DNA of 64,000 bases from Spirodela intermedia (taxonomy: Eukaryota; Streptophyta; Magnoliopsida; Alismatales; Araceae), in contig LR746269.1 of the NCBI GenBank assembly GCA_902729315.2, positions 596,001 to 660,000 of the forward strand, given 5' to 3'. Below the pieces are notes generated by a model. That model did not search any database. It was not told the DNA's origin and saw only the letters and a list, made by a program, of their open reading frames with translations. Below, in pieces: positions 1 through 12,400 of this stretch. The position numbers and the translations under genes were made by a program. Numbering within the stretch: position 1 is the stretch's first letter; each line of letters starts with the position of its first letter.

Positions 1-466
1 TGGCCATAGAAGAATGGAGGTCACTGTAGCAGGCTTGAATATGGGAAGGAAGTCTTTTTTTATGCTGTTCTCGGTGTGATCGTCATTGGTCAACGGACGT
101 TGGGTCGCTACCCAAATGTGGGCATCAATTAATTGTGATTAATAATTTACTCCAACTATTTTTAAGTACGTTTATAGAACTATAATAATTTTAAAGTGAT
201 ATATTTAATAATTACGGGAGGATTCGAAATTCTGCCAGAGCCCTGTGGTCCCTACACGTCGCACAGTGGAACCGTTAGCAATGTGGGGACCAAACACGTG
301 TCAAGGGAAGAGAGATCAGGCGGTTGGACATCACGTCTTGTGTGTGTTTCCCGCCGAAGCCAAGCTGGTGCTACATTTCAAGAGATGAGGCGGACGAGGA
401 AGCCTGGACGACAGGGACGTCCGGTCTTCTTCCTCTCACTAGGGTTTTCTCTGCATCAGCTCCGCC
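1..466. promoter_or_regulatory. Upstream region of the DCL3-type gene
   Basis: No gene is visible here. A palindromic CACGTG G-box core lies at 295-300, about 170 bp before the Dicer start codon. The stretch changes from AT-rich (about 120-225) to GC-rich near the start, as expected for a 5' untranslated region. Promoter use is inferred from position only; no TATA box was assigned with confidence. Confidence 0.4.
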
Positions 467-3400
467 ATGGTTTCCCGGAGTACCGCTTCCGAGGGCTCTC
501 CGGGCGGGGAAGATGCGGGAGATGATATGGTTGTTCTGGCTAGCTCACTCGAAAGAAGGGGAGCGTGGGGGAGAGGATGCAAGGACCGGACGACGCTGGC
601 GGAAGACGGAGAAGCAGGAGCGAAGGACGGAGGTCTGGAGACTCCTCTAGAGCGCTCCAGTGGAGGAGCAGGAGAGGATGGAGGTCGGGAGATGTCTCTA
701 GAGCGCTCCAGTGGAGGAGCAGGAGAGGAGGACAGAGGTCTGGAGATGTCTCTAGAGCGCTCCAGTGGAGGAGCAGGAGAAGGCGGAGACCTGGAGAATC
801 CTCTAGAGCGCTCAGGGAGAGGAGCAGGAGAGGAGGACGGAGGTCTAAAGACGCCACTAGAGGGCACCAATGGAGGAGCAAGAGAGGAGGACGGAGGTCT
901 GGAGATGTCTCTAGAGCGCTCCAGCGGAGGAGCAGGAGAAGACGGAGGCCTGGAGAAGCCTCGAGAGCTCTCCAGTGGAGGAGCAGGAGAGGAGGACGGA
1001 GGTCTAAAGACGCCTCTAGAGCGCACCAGTGGAGGAGCAGGAGAGGATGACGAAGGTCTGGAGAAGCCTCTTGAGCGCTCCAGTGGAGGAAAAATCGGAG
1101 AAGACGTGGCAACCGGTGAAGCGGGAGAAAGGAGGCTTAAGCAGCGGGTGGATGTTGCCAGGGAGTTCGAGCCGAGAGGGTCGTGATACTTATATCTAGC
1201 TTGCGTTGCTTTTTAAAAAAAATTATTTATGATGATTTCTTGTTCCGACTTAACTTTTCGGGGAGAGAGTTGTCGATTGAAAACCGATTTTTCATATCTT
1301 TATTTGACGTAGCTGTTCCCAGGTGATGGTAAATGACGAGTGAAGAAAATGATAATGACGATCAAGAATGTTGGTGTAACTTCTTTGATCGTTTGCAGGT
1401 ATCAGATCAGCGTGTACGATGTGGCTGTTCGAAGGAACACTATAGCTGTGCTGGAGACGGGATCAGGGAAGACAATGATCGCCGTGATGCTTATGAAAGA
1501 GTTAGGGAAGGATATCAGTCCAAACTATAATAAGAGACTCATCATATTCCTCGCTCCCACAGTCCACCTTGTTAATCAGGTTCCTTTTTTCTGCTATTCT
1601 TCTGTTTAGTCTTCACATAGTGAAAAAATCGGCAAATTTGAGGTCTCTTTTCGTAATATAGGCTTCATATTCCTTATCTATGAGCAGCAATTCGAAGTGA
1701 TTAAGATCCACACCAACTTTGAAGTGGCCCAATACTATGGGGCCAAAGGAGTTGACACGTTGACGGAAGAGTGCTGGAATAAAGAGATATTTGCTCACCA
1801 GGTCACACTCTCTGTCTCATTCTCATTTTTCCAATTCTCCAACTCTACAATGTTGTTGAAGCAATCGATGTGAATATAATATGGATTTATATGTGTGAAC
1901 CATTCGCGTGTGTATTCAAAACATTGATTATATTTCGGAATTAACATATATACCATTGTCACTGCTTTTTATATACGTGTGTTGGTGGGTACCGATTAAG
2001 AGTCAATGCTATTGACACCACCAGTATGAAGATGCCTTTTTTTCCAGATTTTTTGGACAATGGCCCATGAGGACTGTGCTATGTAATGGAAAACTTAAGG
2101 ACAGCAGTGAGGTATATATTGTCAAATAACATATTGGATAGGGAAAGATGGTTTGTGCTTGATTTATGTAAAAATTCATAGTAAAAGAAACCGTCACTGC
2201 TACCTGTTGAAAAAAAATTGATAGCCATGGAAACTTTTTTGATTGTGATATTGAAAAAATGACAAGATTTTGCGGTTACTCTTTTACACTCAATTGGGTT
2301 TGTAAATTTAGCAATCAGACAATCTCTCTTTTTTAAACAGAGAGGGAACAGGTGATGATGGTTAATAGCAAATGGACACGACTTATATGTCTAGATTCTT
2401 TAATTTTTCTTGGGTTTTCAAGGAAAGGTGAGGTGAGGTAGCCTATTCTCCACTAAGAAATTTCCATGTCGTTTGGACTGTGGTTATTCATTATTTTATC
2501 CACTATTTCTATTAAAAATATGTAAAATGATATGTTCCTTTTCAATTAACCCCTTTTATCTGAACCTATGATTTTTGACATCTATCTTTTCTAAAATCAT
2601 ATTTTCTGTGTTGTCGCCTTCTAGAGTTGCATGGAAAGAGTAGTTAATATATATCCATTTCAGATTTATTTGTTAATATTTTCCATTGCTTCGGTTTTAG
2701 TAGTATCTGACCCTCTTTCTTTCGGTGAAAGGATGTAAATCATTAACTGGTTCTCTTAAACTTATATTAGATAATCCGCTGTTGCTGTATAGGTACTGGT
2801 TATGACGCCTCAGGTACTACTGGATGTTCTGAGGCATGCATTCTTGACATTAGATATGGTTCAGCTCATAGTATTTGATGAATGCCATAGAACTACTGGT
2901 AACCATCCATACGCCAGAATAATGAAGGTATTTGAGATCTCTTCTTACAGGATGGTGTCAGTTTTTGCACTGGAATTTTTAGTTGTTTATGAAAGGTTTT
3001 TGATTTATTGTGAAGTCCAACACCTTTTTATTTCCTGACTAGTAGTATTATTATTTATGATTATACAGGAATTCTACCATAGGACTACACAGAAGCCACA
3101 TATTTTCGGGATGACTGCCTCACCCGTCATTAGAAAAGGCAAGAAATCTCTTTAATCAATGAACATTCATCAGAAACTCCCCCTCCCTTTCCGTGCTTTC
3201 TATTTTTTATTTTTAACATCCCATTATTGCTTAGATGTCTGTAAATGTACAAAACATTTACTATGTTTGAAGATATTTAGTCCGCTTACGTTGGTAAGAT
3301 ATCTGTCTCTTATCAAAATCTAACCTTCAATACAGGAAAGAAAATATGCGATTTACTTTTCCATGAAAACTGTTTTAAACGATGGCCATCCGACTGTTTA

Positions 3401-6400
3401 TTGTTCTTTGTGGATATTCGTAGAAAACTTCCGGTAATTTCTAACATTTAACAGATGTGACATTTGTAGTGGTTAGTTTCTTAGTGTTCCCTGATATTCT
3501 AATTTCGGGCACATCTTTCTCGTTTCGTGCTCTGATATTCTGACTTTCTGATTCTGGTGATCGTTAGGTTCGGAAAAAAAGAAAGAAAAATTCGTGAACC
3601 TATTTCTGGATCTCTACTTTACAGAAACAATATTATTTCTGGTGCCATTATTCCTACTTCTGCAGCTATTGGTTTGCATTAAAAGTTATGTTTCTTTATC
3701 TCGCTTTATCTCCATGTCTCTGTTGTAAGGCCAGGTAAAAAATGGTCGATAAATCTAAATAAAATAGGTTTCATGGTACTCTTGTAATTTTTCTTCTTCT
3801 TTATAGTGGCATTGAAAACTTCGACTGGCATTTTGCTTGTAAGCTTCAGACTATCTCCTAGAGATGTTGTTTGGCCTTAATCTTACTTTCCTGCTTGGAC
3901 TTGCGGCTTTCGTGTTGAATTTATCCGCCCATCTTGTAGATCTTTTTGTCAATTTCCAAGCCTTAGGGAAAAAAGCCTTTCTAGAGATTCTTGATTCTGT
4001 AAAACTAGTCATTTCTTCTGCATTATTTTTATTTGATCTCTGGTTTTTACTTTCCTAATAATGCACCTATGTGCCATTCCACCCATTTAGTTTGTCTATC
4101 GGCTGCAAGAGTAAAATCTATGAGTCTTCCTTCATTGAGCCCTCCCTTGAAGGGAAATATTCTGACTTCCTCTGGAGTTATGTACAGATAAAAGTTGAAA
4201 GATGCTAACAAATATTCTGGGTGATTTATAGAATGGGAGTAAATAACATTACTGATTTGCAACTCATCAGGGGCCTAAGATATATTGGATGGAAAAATAG
4301 TCAAACATGCAGAAGGAAAAGGGAGACCAAAAGCCTAAAGTTTGTACACTGTGGATGAAATATTACCTATTAATGGAAAGTAGGTAGCATTAGGAAAAAG
4401 TATCATGGATTCGTTCCTCCTTTCTCATTTCCTTAGGTCGAATTGATAAGTAAACTTTCTTTGTTCCACAGCTGTTTTGGTTTGTTCTCTTTACTTGTGT
4501 ATTAAGAGTGGAATTATGGTACTTCTAAATGAAGCAATCTGCTTGCCGACTTAATCTAATAAAAATGAGTTAAGAGTTGGATAGAAGGGTACAGGGGTTC
4601 TACTAAAGCGAGGGATTCAGAGAAATATTTATCTAAATTATTCTTTTGTTGTATTATTGAATTATTCGTATCTTAATATAGCCCTAAATTTTTTAATTTT
4701 TTGACTGGCCTTATCGAATTCGGATTGCACCATTTCTATCTGTGATCATATCCCAATTATGTGAACTTCCGATTTGAGTGCACAGCTTGATTCCATTATA
4801 ACAGGTGCCTGTCCTTGTATTGCTATTCTGGCGGTGTGTACCTTATCACAGCTTTTTTCCCCATTCTAGGAACATGTTGAGCTTGTTGTTTTCTATCAGG
4901 ATTAAATGGCGATTAGAACAAGTTAATACCAGTTTGTTGTGTAGCCTGCTCTCAACTATCTTAATATAAATCTTTCCAAATTTTCAGTGGTCAGTTCTCA
5001 AGACATGAATACGATATTTTCACTCAAATCGAGCAATCATTTTGTTATGATTAATTCGAGCTTCCATTAGCATTATTTGGTGCATCTTTGATTGGCTTTC
5101 AGTGTTGAAAGTAATCACATGCGTCCTTCCTTCTGTTTTCCCTACGGCTTTATGCAATAATATGTTTTTTCTCTCGATGTACTTCTTTGCACCAGGTGTA
5201 TTATCTACTCTAGATTGTGAAGGGCAAATATCTGAACTTGAAAGTTTATTGGACTCCCAGGTTTTGTTTTTTAACAATCTTGTTCTTGTTTACTTTGGTA
5301 ATTACAAGTTTCAACTGTAAGCCGCATCTTCTCTCCCTTCGCTCTGAGTAGATTTTTTAGTGATGCTTTGCATTTTTTTGGCCTTGATGCTGAATATTTA
5401 AAAGGTTTCCAATGGCCAGTACAGATTTATACAGTACCAGAAAGATGTGAACTTGAACAATTTGTACCATCAGCCAAAGAAGTCAATAGGTATTATGATC
5501 CTACGCTGTCTGTGCATGACGAGTTGAAAAGTGCAATCAGCTCTTCATGGGCGAAGGTTTGAAATTTCGAATCTTTGATGATTGTGATCTTCTTCCTTTT
5601 ACGCCTTTATTTTCATTGGCCATAATTGTTCCTAAGATGTATATATTTTGGATGCTTTAACAGTTTGATGCTTTGGTAGCTGCTCGGCAGGATTCAGAAT
5701 CAGGTCAGTTTCAAGACACTGATGATGCAATAAAAGCATCAAGAAGGAGACTATCAAGTTATCATTCAAAGATATGCCATTGCCTGGAAGACCTTGGTCT
5801 TATTTGTGCAAACGAGGTATTAGATTGCGAAATATGGTCGTCTGACCTGTGTAGTTTGTTTGGAAGACAGAACAATGTGGGCTCAATAAGTGCAAAACCA
5901 GACGTTGCTTCGTACTTGAGAGGAGCTGCTCAGCCATTCTGCAAATTTAAATATATTGACTCGTCATTACAACCATTGCGATTTTGTTATTGCAGATTAT
6001 TCTGGAAGTTACTCATTTCTGTGATTATGTATATTTACAGGCTTCATGCTCTTTCCAAGTATTCTCTGCATATCTTATATCATTATTCCTGTCTTACGAA
6101 TTGTGAACCAGGATAATTAAAGCTTCCCTGTAATTTGCGCGATGATGCCATCATAGTACATGGGTCGTTCAATTTTTATTTTTATTTTGAGCTTTTACTT
6201 GTATTGATCAGGATAAATACTATGATGTTGATGCAATATAACATAAATTTGAGATAGTTAACGAGAAATACTTATAGAGGTCTCCAAGACTGGAAGAATT
6301 TATGATTTTAGTGTATTACGAAAATAACTTTATTCCTTACCGAATTTCAGAGCACTTGAAATGTTCTTGGGGATTCCTCCCTAAACTCCATTGAATACAC

Positions 6401-9400
6401 TCAAGAGAAGTGAGTAAAACAGCAAGGTAATAAAATATCTCATCCATTTGTAGAGATAATGGGAGGGGAACCCCTACATATCAGAATCCACAAATTTTAA
6501 ACGAAAATAATAACTTTGTTATTAGGTTTGAAAGCATTTGGACCCTGGTTTGTCAAATGACACTTTTGATAATCAAATTGACCCTAATTTAGCTTCTGCT
6601 TATGTCATTCAATAAAAGACATATCCAAGGGTGTATTTAATTCTATGACAGGTCAAGGATGGGAGACCTAGGAATTGGACTTGAGAAGAAAAAAAGAAAG
6701 CAAATAAACGTTAATATCGGATTACAACATATACACAAGTAGATGTTTATTATTCTTTTTTACAACTTTTTTCTTACTTCAGTATCTATATTATTTCATA
6801 TACTGGTGTTATGTAATTAAAATACTTCTTCTGATCAAGGTTATAAATTTAATTTAGGCTGTTAAGGTTTGTATGGAAAATGTCTCTGTTCCATCGGCTG
6901 AGGGATGCGATTTGTCAAGGGCGAATCTGTCGGCTGATGTTTCTTTTCTGAAGAATGTGTTGCTTAAAATTCAACAATGTTTCACACATGGTACATGAGT
7001 CGAGAAATCTATGCTCTTAATTTTTCTTGTAATTATTTCTTCAAACTGAACTTCCTACCGTGACTTTCCTATGCATTGGCTTTTTTAGAATTCCTTCATT
7101 TTGAGGGTACTGTCTATCGTCTGTTGTTATAAATTTTATTTTCATTGCATTTTTTTTTTCTTGAACTGTTTTTTGAATATTTGATTAGTAAATACTTTCA
7201 GCTTGGTATTTTTCATTTGAAAATTTTCTAGGATGTCTACTATCGGTTTTATTTTGAATTTTTCCGCCTAAGTTTTCAAAATCGGTTGTGTAAAGCAACA
7301 TTTAGATCTTTATCTCGTATGCTATGGGTAATCTCAATGCGCTGATAGGCCCCCTTCGCATGACCTAGAAAGAAAAAGGAGGTCCGTGCTACTATAAGGC
7401 CTCTAAACTCCTCCCCCAGGGCACTGTAGCGTTGCCAGGGGGACATTCCTGCATTTTCAGATTACTAGGTTAGCGGACTTGGAATATTTTTTTCCCGGTC
7501 GTTGTTTTAATAATCAGTACTCGGTATTTATTTTCCATTTGGAAAACATATGCAAGATAGTGAAGTAAGCTACCTGAAAATTTCCACCTTTAGCTATTTT
7601 TTTTTATATCAACAACTTATTTCTTGTTTTTCAGACAGCTAAGGGTAGAAATTTTCGTTCTGTATATGTTGGAGATAGGGTTGTGGACAGAGGAGTAGTC
7701 TTCGTATCCAATTTACTGTTCATTTTCTCACTATGGTACTTCTTTCGATTTACTTCCGTGGTAAACAAGAAAAAGTTCACGAAAAGATGATTGCTTTGTC
7801 TTCTGTCGGAATTTTTCTGTTGCCACTTCTTTTCTGTCTAACTTGATATTCTTCTATTTCTACTTTTTTATTTCGTCTAATTTTGAGTTTTTATCAGACC
7901 ATGAACAGCTATTCAAGACAGAGTCTGACCGTTCAATGATTGTAAAAATGGGTTACGTTTCTCCAAAACTCTCTGAATTAGTGCGAGTGTTTCAGACAAT
8001 CGGGTACTGGAACTTTCTCTTCATTTCTTAGTGTAAATGATAATTTCTTTCTCTTGATCATCTGTTATGTTTTGTTGTCTGCCGCAGGTACTCAACACAA
8101 GTACTTTGCCTCATTTTTGTGGAAAGGATTATTACAGCTAAAGTAATTGAACGATTCATCAAGAAGATAAATTTTTTATCGCACCTAAAAGTTGCTTATT
8201 TAACAGGCGGTAGTACGTCTACAGATGCACTAACCACAAAAGTTCGGAAGGAAACTCTGAAGTCATTCTGTTCCGGGAAGGTATCTTACTAATTATGCTC
8301 ATTTTATCATTTTTGAGAGACGAGTGTGTTACTTCTCTGTAACTGGGATGCTTGAATCTTTCAGGTAAACTTATTGTTCACAACTGATGTGGCTGAAGAG
8401 GGACTTCATATACCACACTGTTCATATGTGATACGTTTTGACCTGCCCAAAACAGTTCGCAGTTATATCCAATCACATGGACGGGCACGTCAGGTGGATT
8501 CACATTATTTCATCATGCTTGAAAGGTAAATGCGATGTTAAGCTAATTTATTTTCCAATAGTCAGCTCATGATATAAGTATGAGTGGCACTGGATTACCT
8601 CCTACTAGTAGTTGGCTTGAAGTTGATTAAGCTTTTCTTTCAAAGATGGCTTCAGCAGCTATAATGAGAGATAAGTGCAGAATACCTTACAAAGCAAACT
8701 TTTTCAATCTTTATCCGAATGTCGTGGAGTCAATCAAGCCCTTCATATAGTGAAAAAAGGTCACTATAAAATCTAACATAAGTGATCACAACATTAAGGG
8801 ATGGCATATCAGTGTTCTGAAGCCATAGAAACAGCTCACAAAAATTTCAATATTTGCAACTACTTTTGTACTTTGATAAGCTAGCATACCCTTTTTTTCT
8901 ATTTGCGTCATCTAAAATTTTGATGGAATGTCTTATTATTTTTTTGTTGAAAATTTTATTTACTCACCTAAGACAATCTGTTTTGGCTGGTATGAAAATT
9001 CCTAATGAATATCCTATTGAGTAATTGATCCTCAAACCGGTATCTCTGAAGCTTACATAACTCCTTGTAACTATGTTTAAATTTTTAATTGACCGTGTAT
9101 TACATTTGATTTAATTTTTAAGCTGATGGCTGTGTTACAGAATCATGCAATACTGTCATTTCAAATTGTTATTTTATTTTAGTGAAGTGTGTAAGCATTC
9201 CACTCTTTCAGATTTCTGAAAGAATGATTATACTGCTTTGCGATTGTATAGTACATCTTATCTTTAAGTTCTCCATTGCATGTACTATCTGCACCGGCAT
9301 TATGATATGTCTACGGATCGAATCTGTTTCTGACTAGATCTAATGGGGATCTATACATCTTTTTGAGTCCAGTGGTTGACTTGAATGTTAACCTCTTTCC

Positions 9401-12400
9401 ACTGAGAAAGCATTTTATCTTGGTGTTGCATTTGACACTATGAACAAGTTATATACTACGTGAACGGTGTATATCTTGCACTTATTCCGAACTCATGTGC
9501 AGGGGGAACATTCAACAAAGAGATCTACTATTTGACATTATTAGGAGTAAGTATTCTATGATGGACACTGCTATAAACAGAGAACCCAATGCTTGCATAT
9601 CCGCATGGGGTGGCAGGGAGGTATCCGCATGGAGTAAGTATCCGCACGGTGTAAACTCATACTTTGTTGACTCAACTGGAGCAATTGTTACTACAGATTC
9701 CAGTATTAAGCTTATTGGTAAATATTGTGAAAGCCTCCCTGGAGATAAGTACGTCTAGTATTCTATTGCACATGATGCTTGATGTTTTTTTTTGAAAAAA
9801 TTGTTACCATTTTGGGACCTTTTTTTGAAAGTAGATAGAACCAAAAGACCATTATAATGGAGACTGAAGAAAGAAATTTAGGATTACGCATACACAATCA
9901 CCGAACAGAAAAAAGAAAATCTCTTTATACATTTATGAGAGGCGTACGCCAGGAGAGGAACATGCAGCACTATGAATTCTTAAAATAGAAGATTCATTCG
10001 CCCCACTACAAAAAGTAGCGCTTTCTCACCCTTGTAGAATAGCAGAGATATCTTGAAATATTTCATCTACCGAGTGGCTCATATGAAAAAAATAAAGCTA
10101 TTATGTTCCTTCCTTGTGGCACATAAGGTTGTGAGCAATATGAGCTGCGGCACAATATGATCACACTCCCTTATAATTGAAGCTCCGCTTCCATCTTCTC
10201 TATGCAACCTTCAGTAATGTAGGAATACAGCACCTAATATCATTGGTGCTGAGATATCGCACCAAATTTTCTGCGTGAAGGAACACCTAAGGAGAAGTAT
10301 CTTCTCATAAATTCCATGTAGACAACAGGAATTGCAAATGTCAACTAAGAAGAGTACTTGGTGATCACAAGTGAGAAAGCACCCGGCCCCCTGATATCAC
10401 ATGCCTCACGTTTAAGGATGATGAAATCCTCAAGCTCATGATTCACATGATGCTTGATGCTCTCATTACTAATTATGATGTAGGTTAACTGAACTGAAAA
10501 TTTTCACACTTCTTCCCCATTTGCAATGCAACGAATCTTCATCTGATCTTTCTAATTATTACCCAATAGTTAGGATGAAGAGATCAATAACCTGTTCTAT
10601 TTCTATGTCATGGAGATTCATTGTGAATCCTGGGTATGCTCCAATAAAATCAGAAAGCCTTTGCTAAGTACATCAGAAAGTAGCTGGGGATGTGTGCACC
10701 ACCACGGATCCATCCAAAGCAGAACTGTCTAGCTACTGTCAAGAATGACGATCTGCGACTGACAACTTCCTATCTGCTATCACAGTATCTTTTGCCCGAA
10801 GAATGGTCTCTCCACGCCTGAAGACATTAGTAGAGACATTTGGATGAAGTTCTAAGGATATGCCGCTTCTATAGTTTTCTTCAGAATGACCTCCCCATCT
10901 TTTCCTCTGTCCCAGTTTTAACAGCCATTTGTTGAGTAGTGCGAAGTTAAAGTCTGAGATTTTGATATTCTAAAACTTTCCTTTGTTTTGTCTTTTCCAG
11001 AATTCGATAGCATGCCAGATTCTGAATCTTCCAACATGACCTTTGCCAAAACATTTGCCTTATTATCACTGCTCACATAACGCATAACTATTACCTTGTT
11101 CAATTTGAATTATCTCAGACAATTTATGGAACTGAACTGCAGGTACTTTGACCCAAAGCCACTTTTCCAGATATCTTCCCATAGTGGAATTTATGAGTGC
11201 AAATTGACCTTGCCTGCCAACGCTGCATTCCCAGCATTGGTAGGCCCTGTCAGCCGAAGTTCATATTTAGCAAAGCAACTTGTGTGCTTAAATGCTTGTA
11301 AAAAGCTGCATGAAATTGGAGCACTTGATGATCATCTTCTTCCTGTTATTGAAGAACATATTGAAACCAATCATGATGAGATTGTTAATTCAGCATTAGG
11401 TGCAGGTACTTGTCTTTTCATTCTTTACAATTCCTGAGGTAAAAACTGTTTATTTTTTCATACTTATGCAATTATGTGAATCACACTTAGGTGCTCATTT
11501 AGACATGTTTAACAAAAAAATTGATGCGGCGGACATTAGCTTTTCTTTCATGAGATATTATTGAATGCTATATCTAATAAAACGGGATAAATTTTTTCTT
11601 TGGCCTTTCTTTCAAATTGGTCCGGTAACGAACTGTTAATTTGTTGATATTTACGCAGATATTTTAATCATAACTAAGGTGCTCATTTAGACATGTCTAT
11701 AATTTTTTTTTATTTGGCTGACATGTTCCTTTCTTTCATGAGGTAGTATTGAAATGCTATTGCAAATAAAACGGACTATAATGTTTCTTTGGGCGTTTGT
11801 TGTTATCATTGTATTAAATTAACAGTCGTCTTCAGATTCCAACTTTGTATGGCTCTTCAGTTTGAGTATTTTTTCTGCACAACAAATTTTCATACTTCCT
11901 GTTAACACGTAGAAAAGTAGCACCAGCAACTTTCAGCTTCTTATGTTCGCAGCCTTCTTATGGGGTAGTTCTTGTTACCACAATGTCATAATGAATTATA
12001 CTCATTCTAGAAAAAAAATACCCACTCTAAACCTATACACATTATTATGGTAAAGATTTTATTTTGTTTTTATCTTGTTACCACAATGTGGTTTTATTTT
12101 AACATGTAAGACTGAAAAAATGAAATCTTTTAGAAATGGATTGGATCACTAGTCACACAGAAGGTCAAATGAGCCGTTTTACATAAGATTCACATGAAAC
12201 CCTGGTGATTTGTGGCACCATTTTTGGCCAAGTAATAATAAACATATACACCGAAAAAGGCCATTCCATGAATGGGTCTGAATATAATAAATAGAAAAAA
12301 ATATCTCAAGTCTATTAGAGAGACATGATAACAAGTTACTAAAAACATCACGTACCGAATGAATTACCTGCCGAGCTTTCTATGTCTATAGAATATGCTT

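Noticed and set aside
439-1112. Long open frames antisense to DCL3 exon 1, with Pro/Ser/Arg repeats
   Set aside because: The 51-54 bp repeat keeps several frames open on both strands; only the sense frame joins to the helicase exon.
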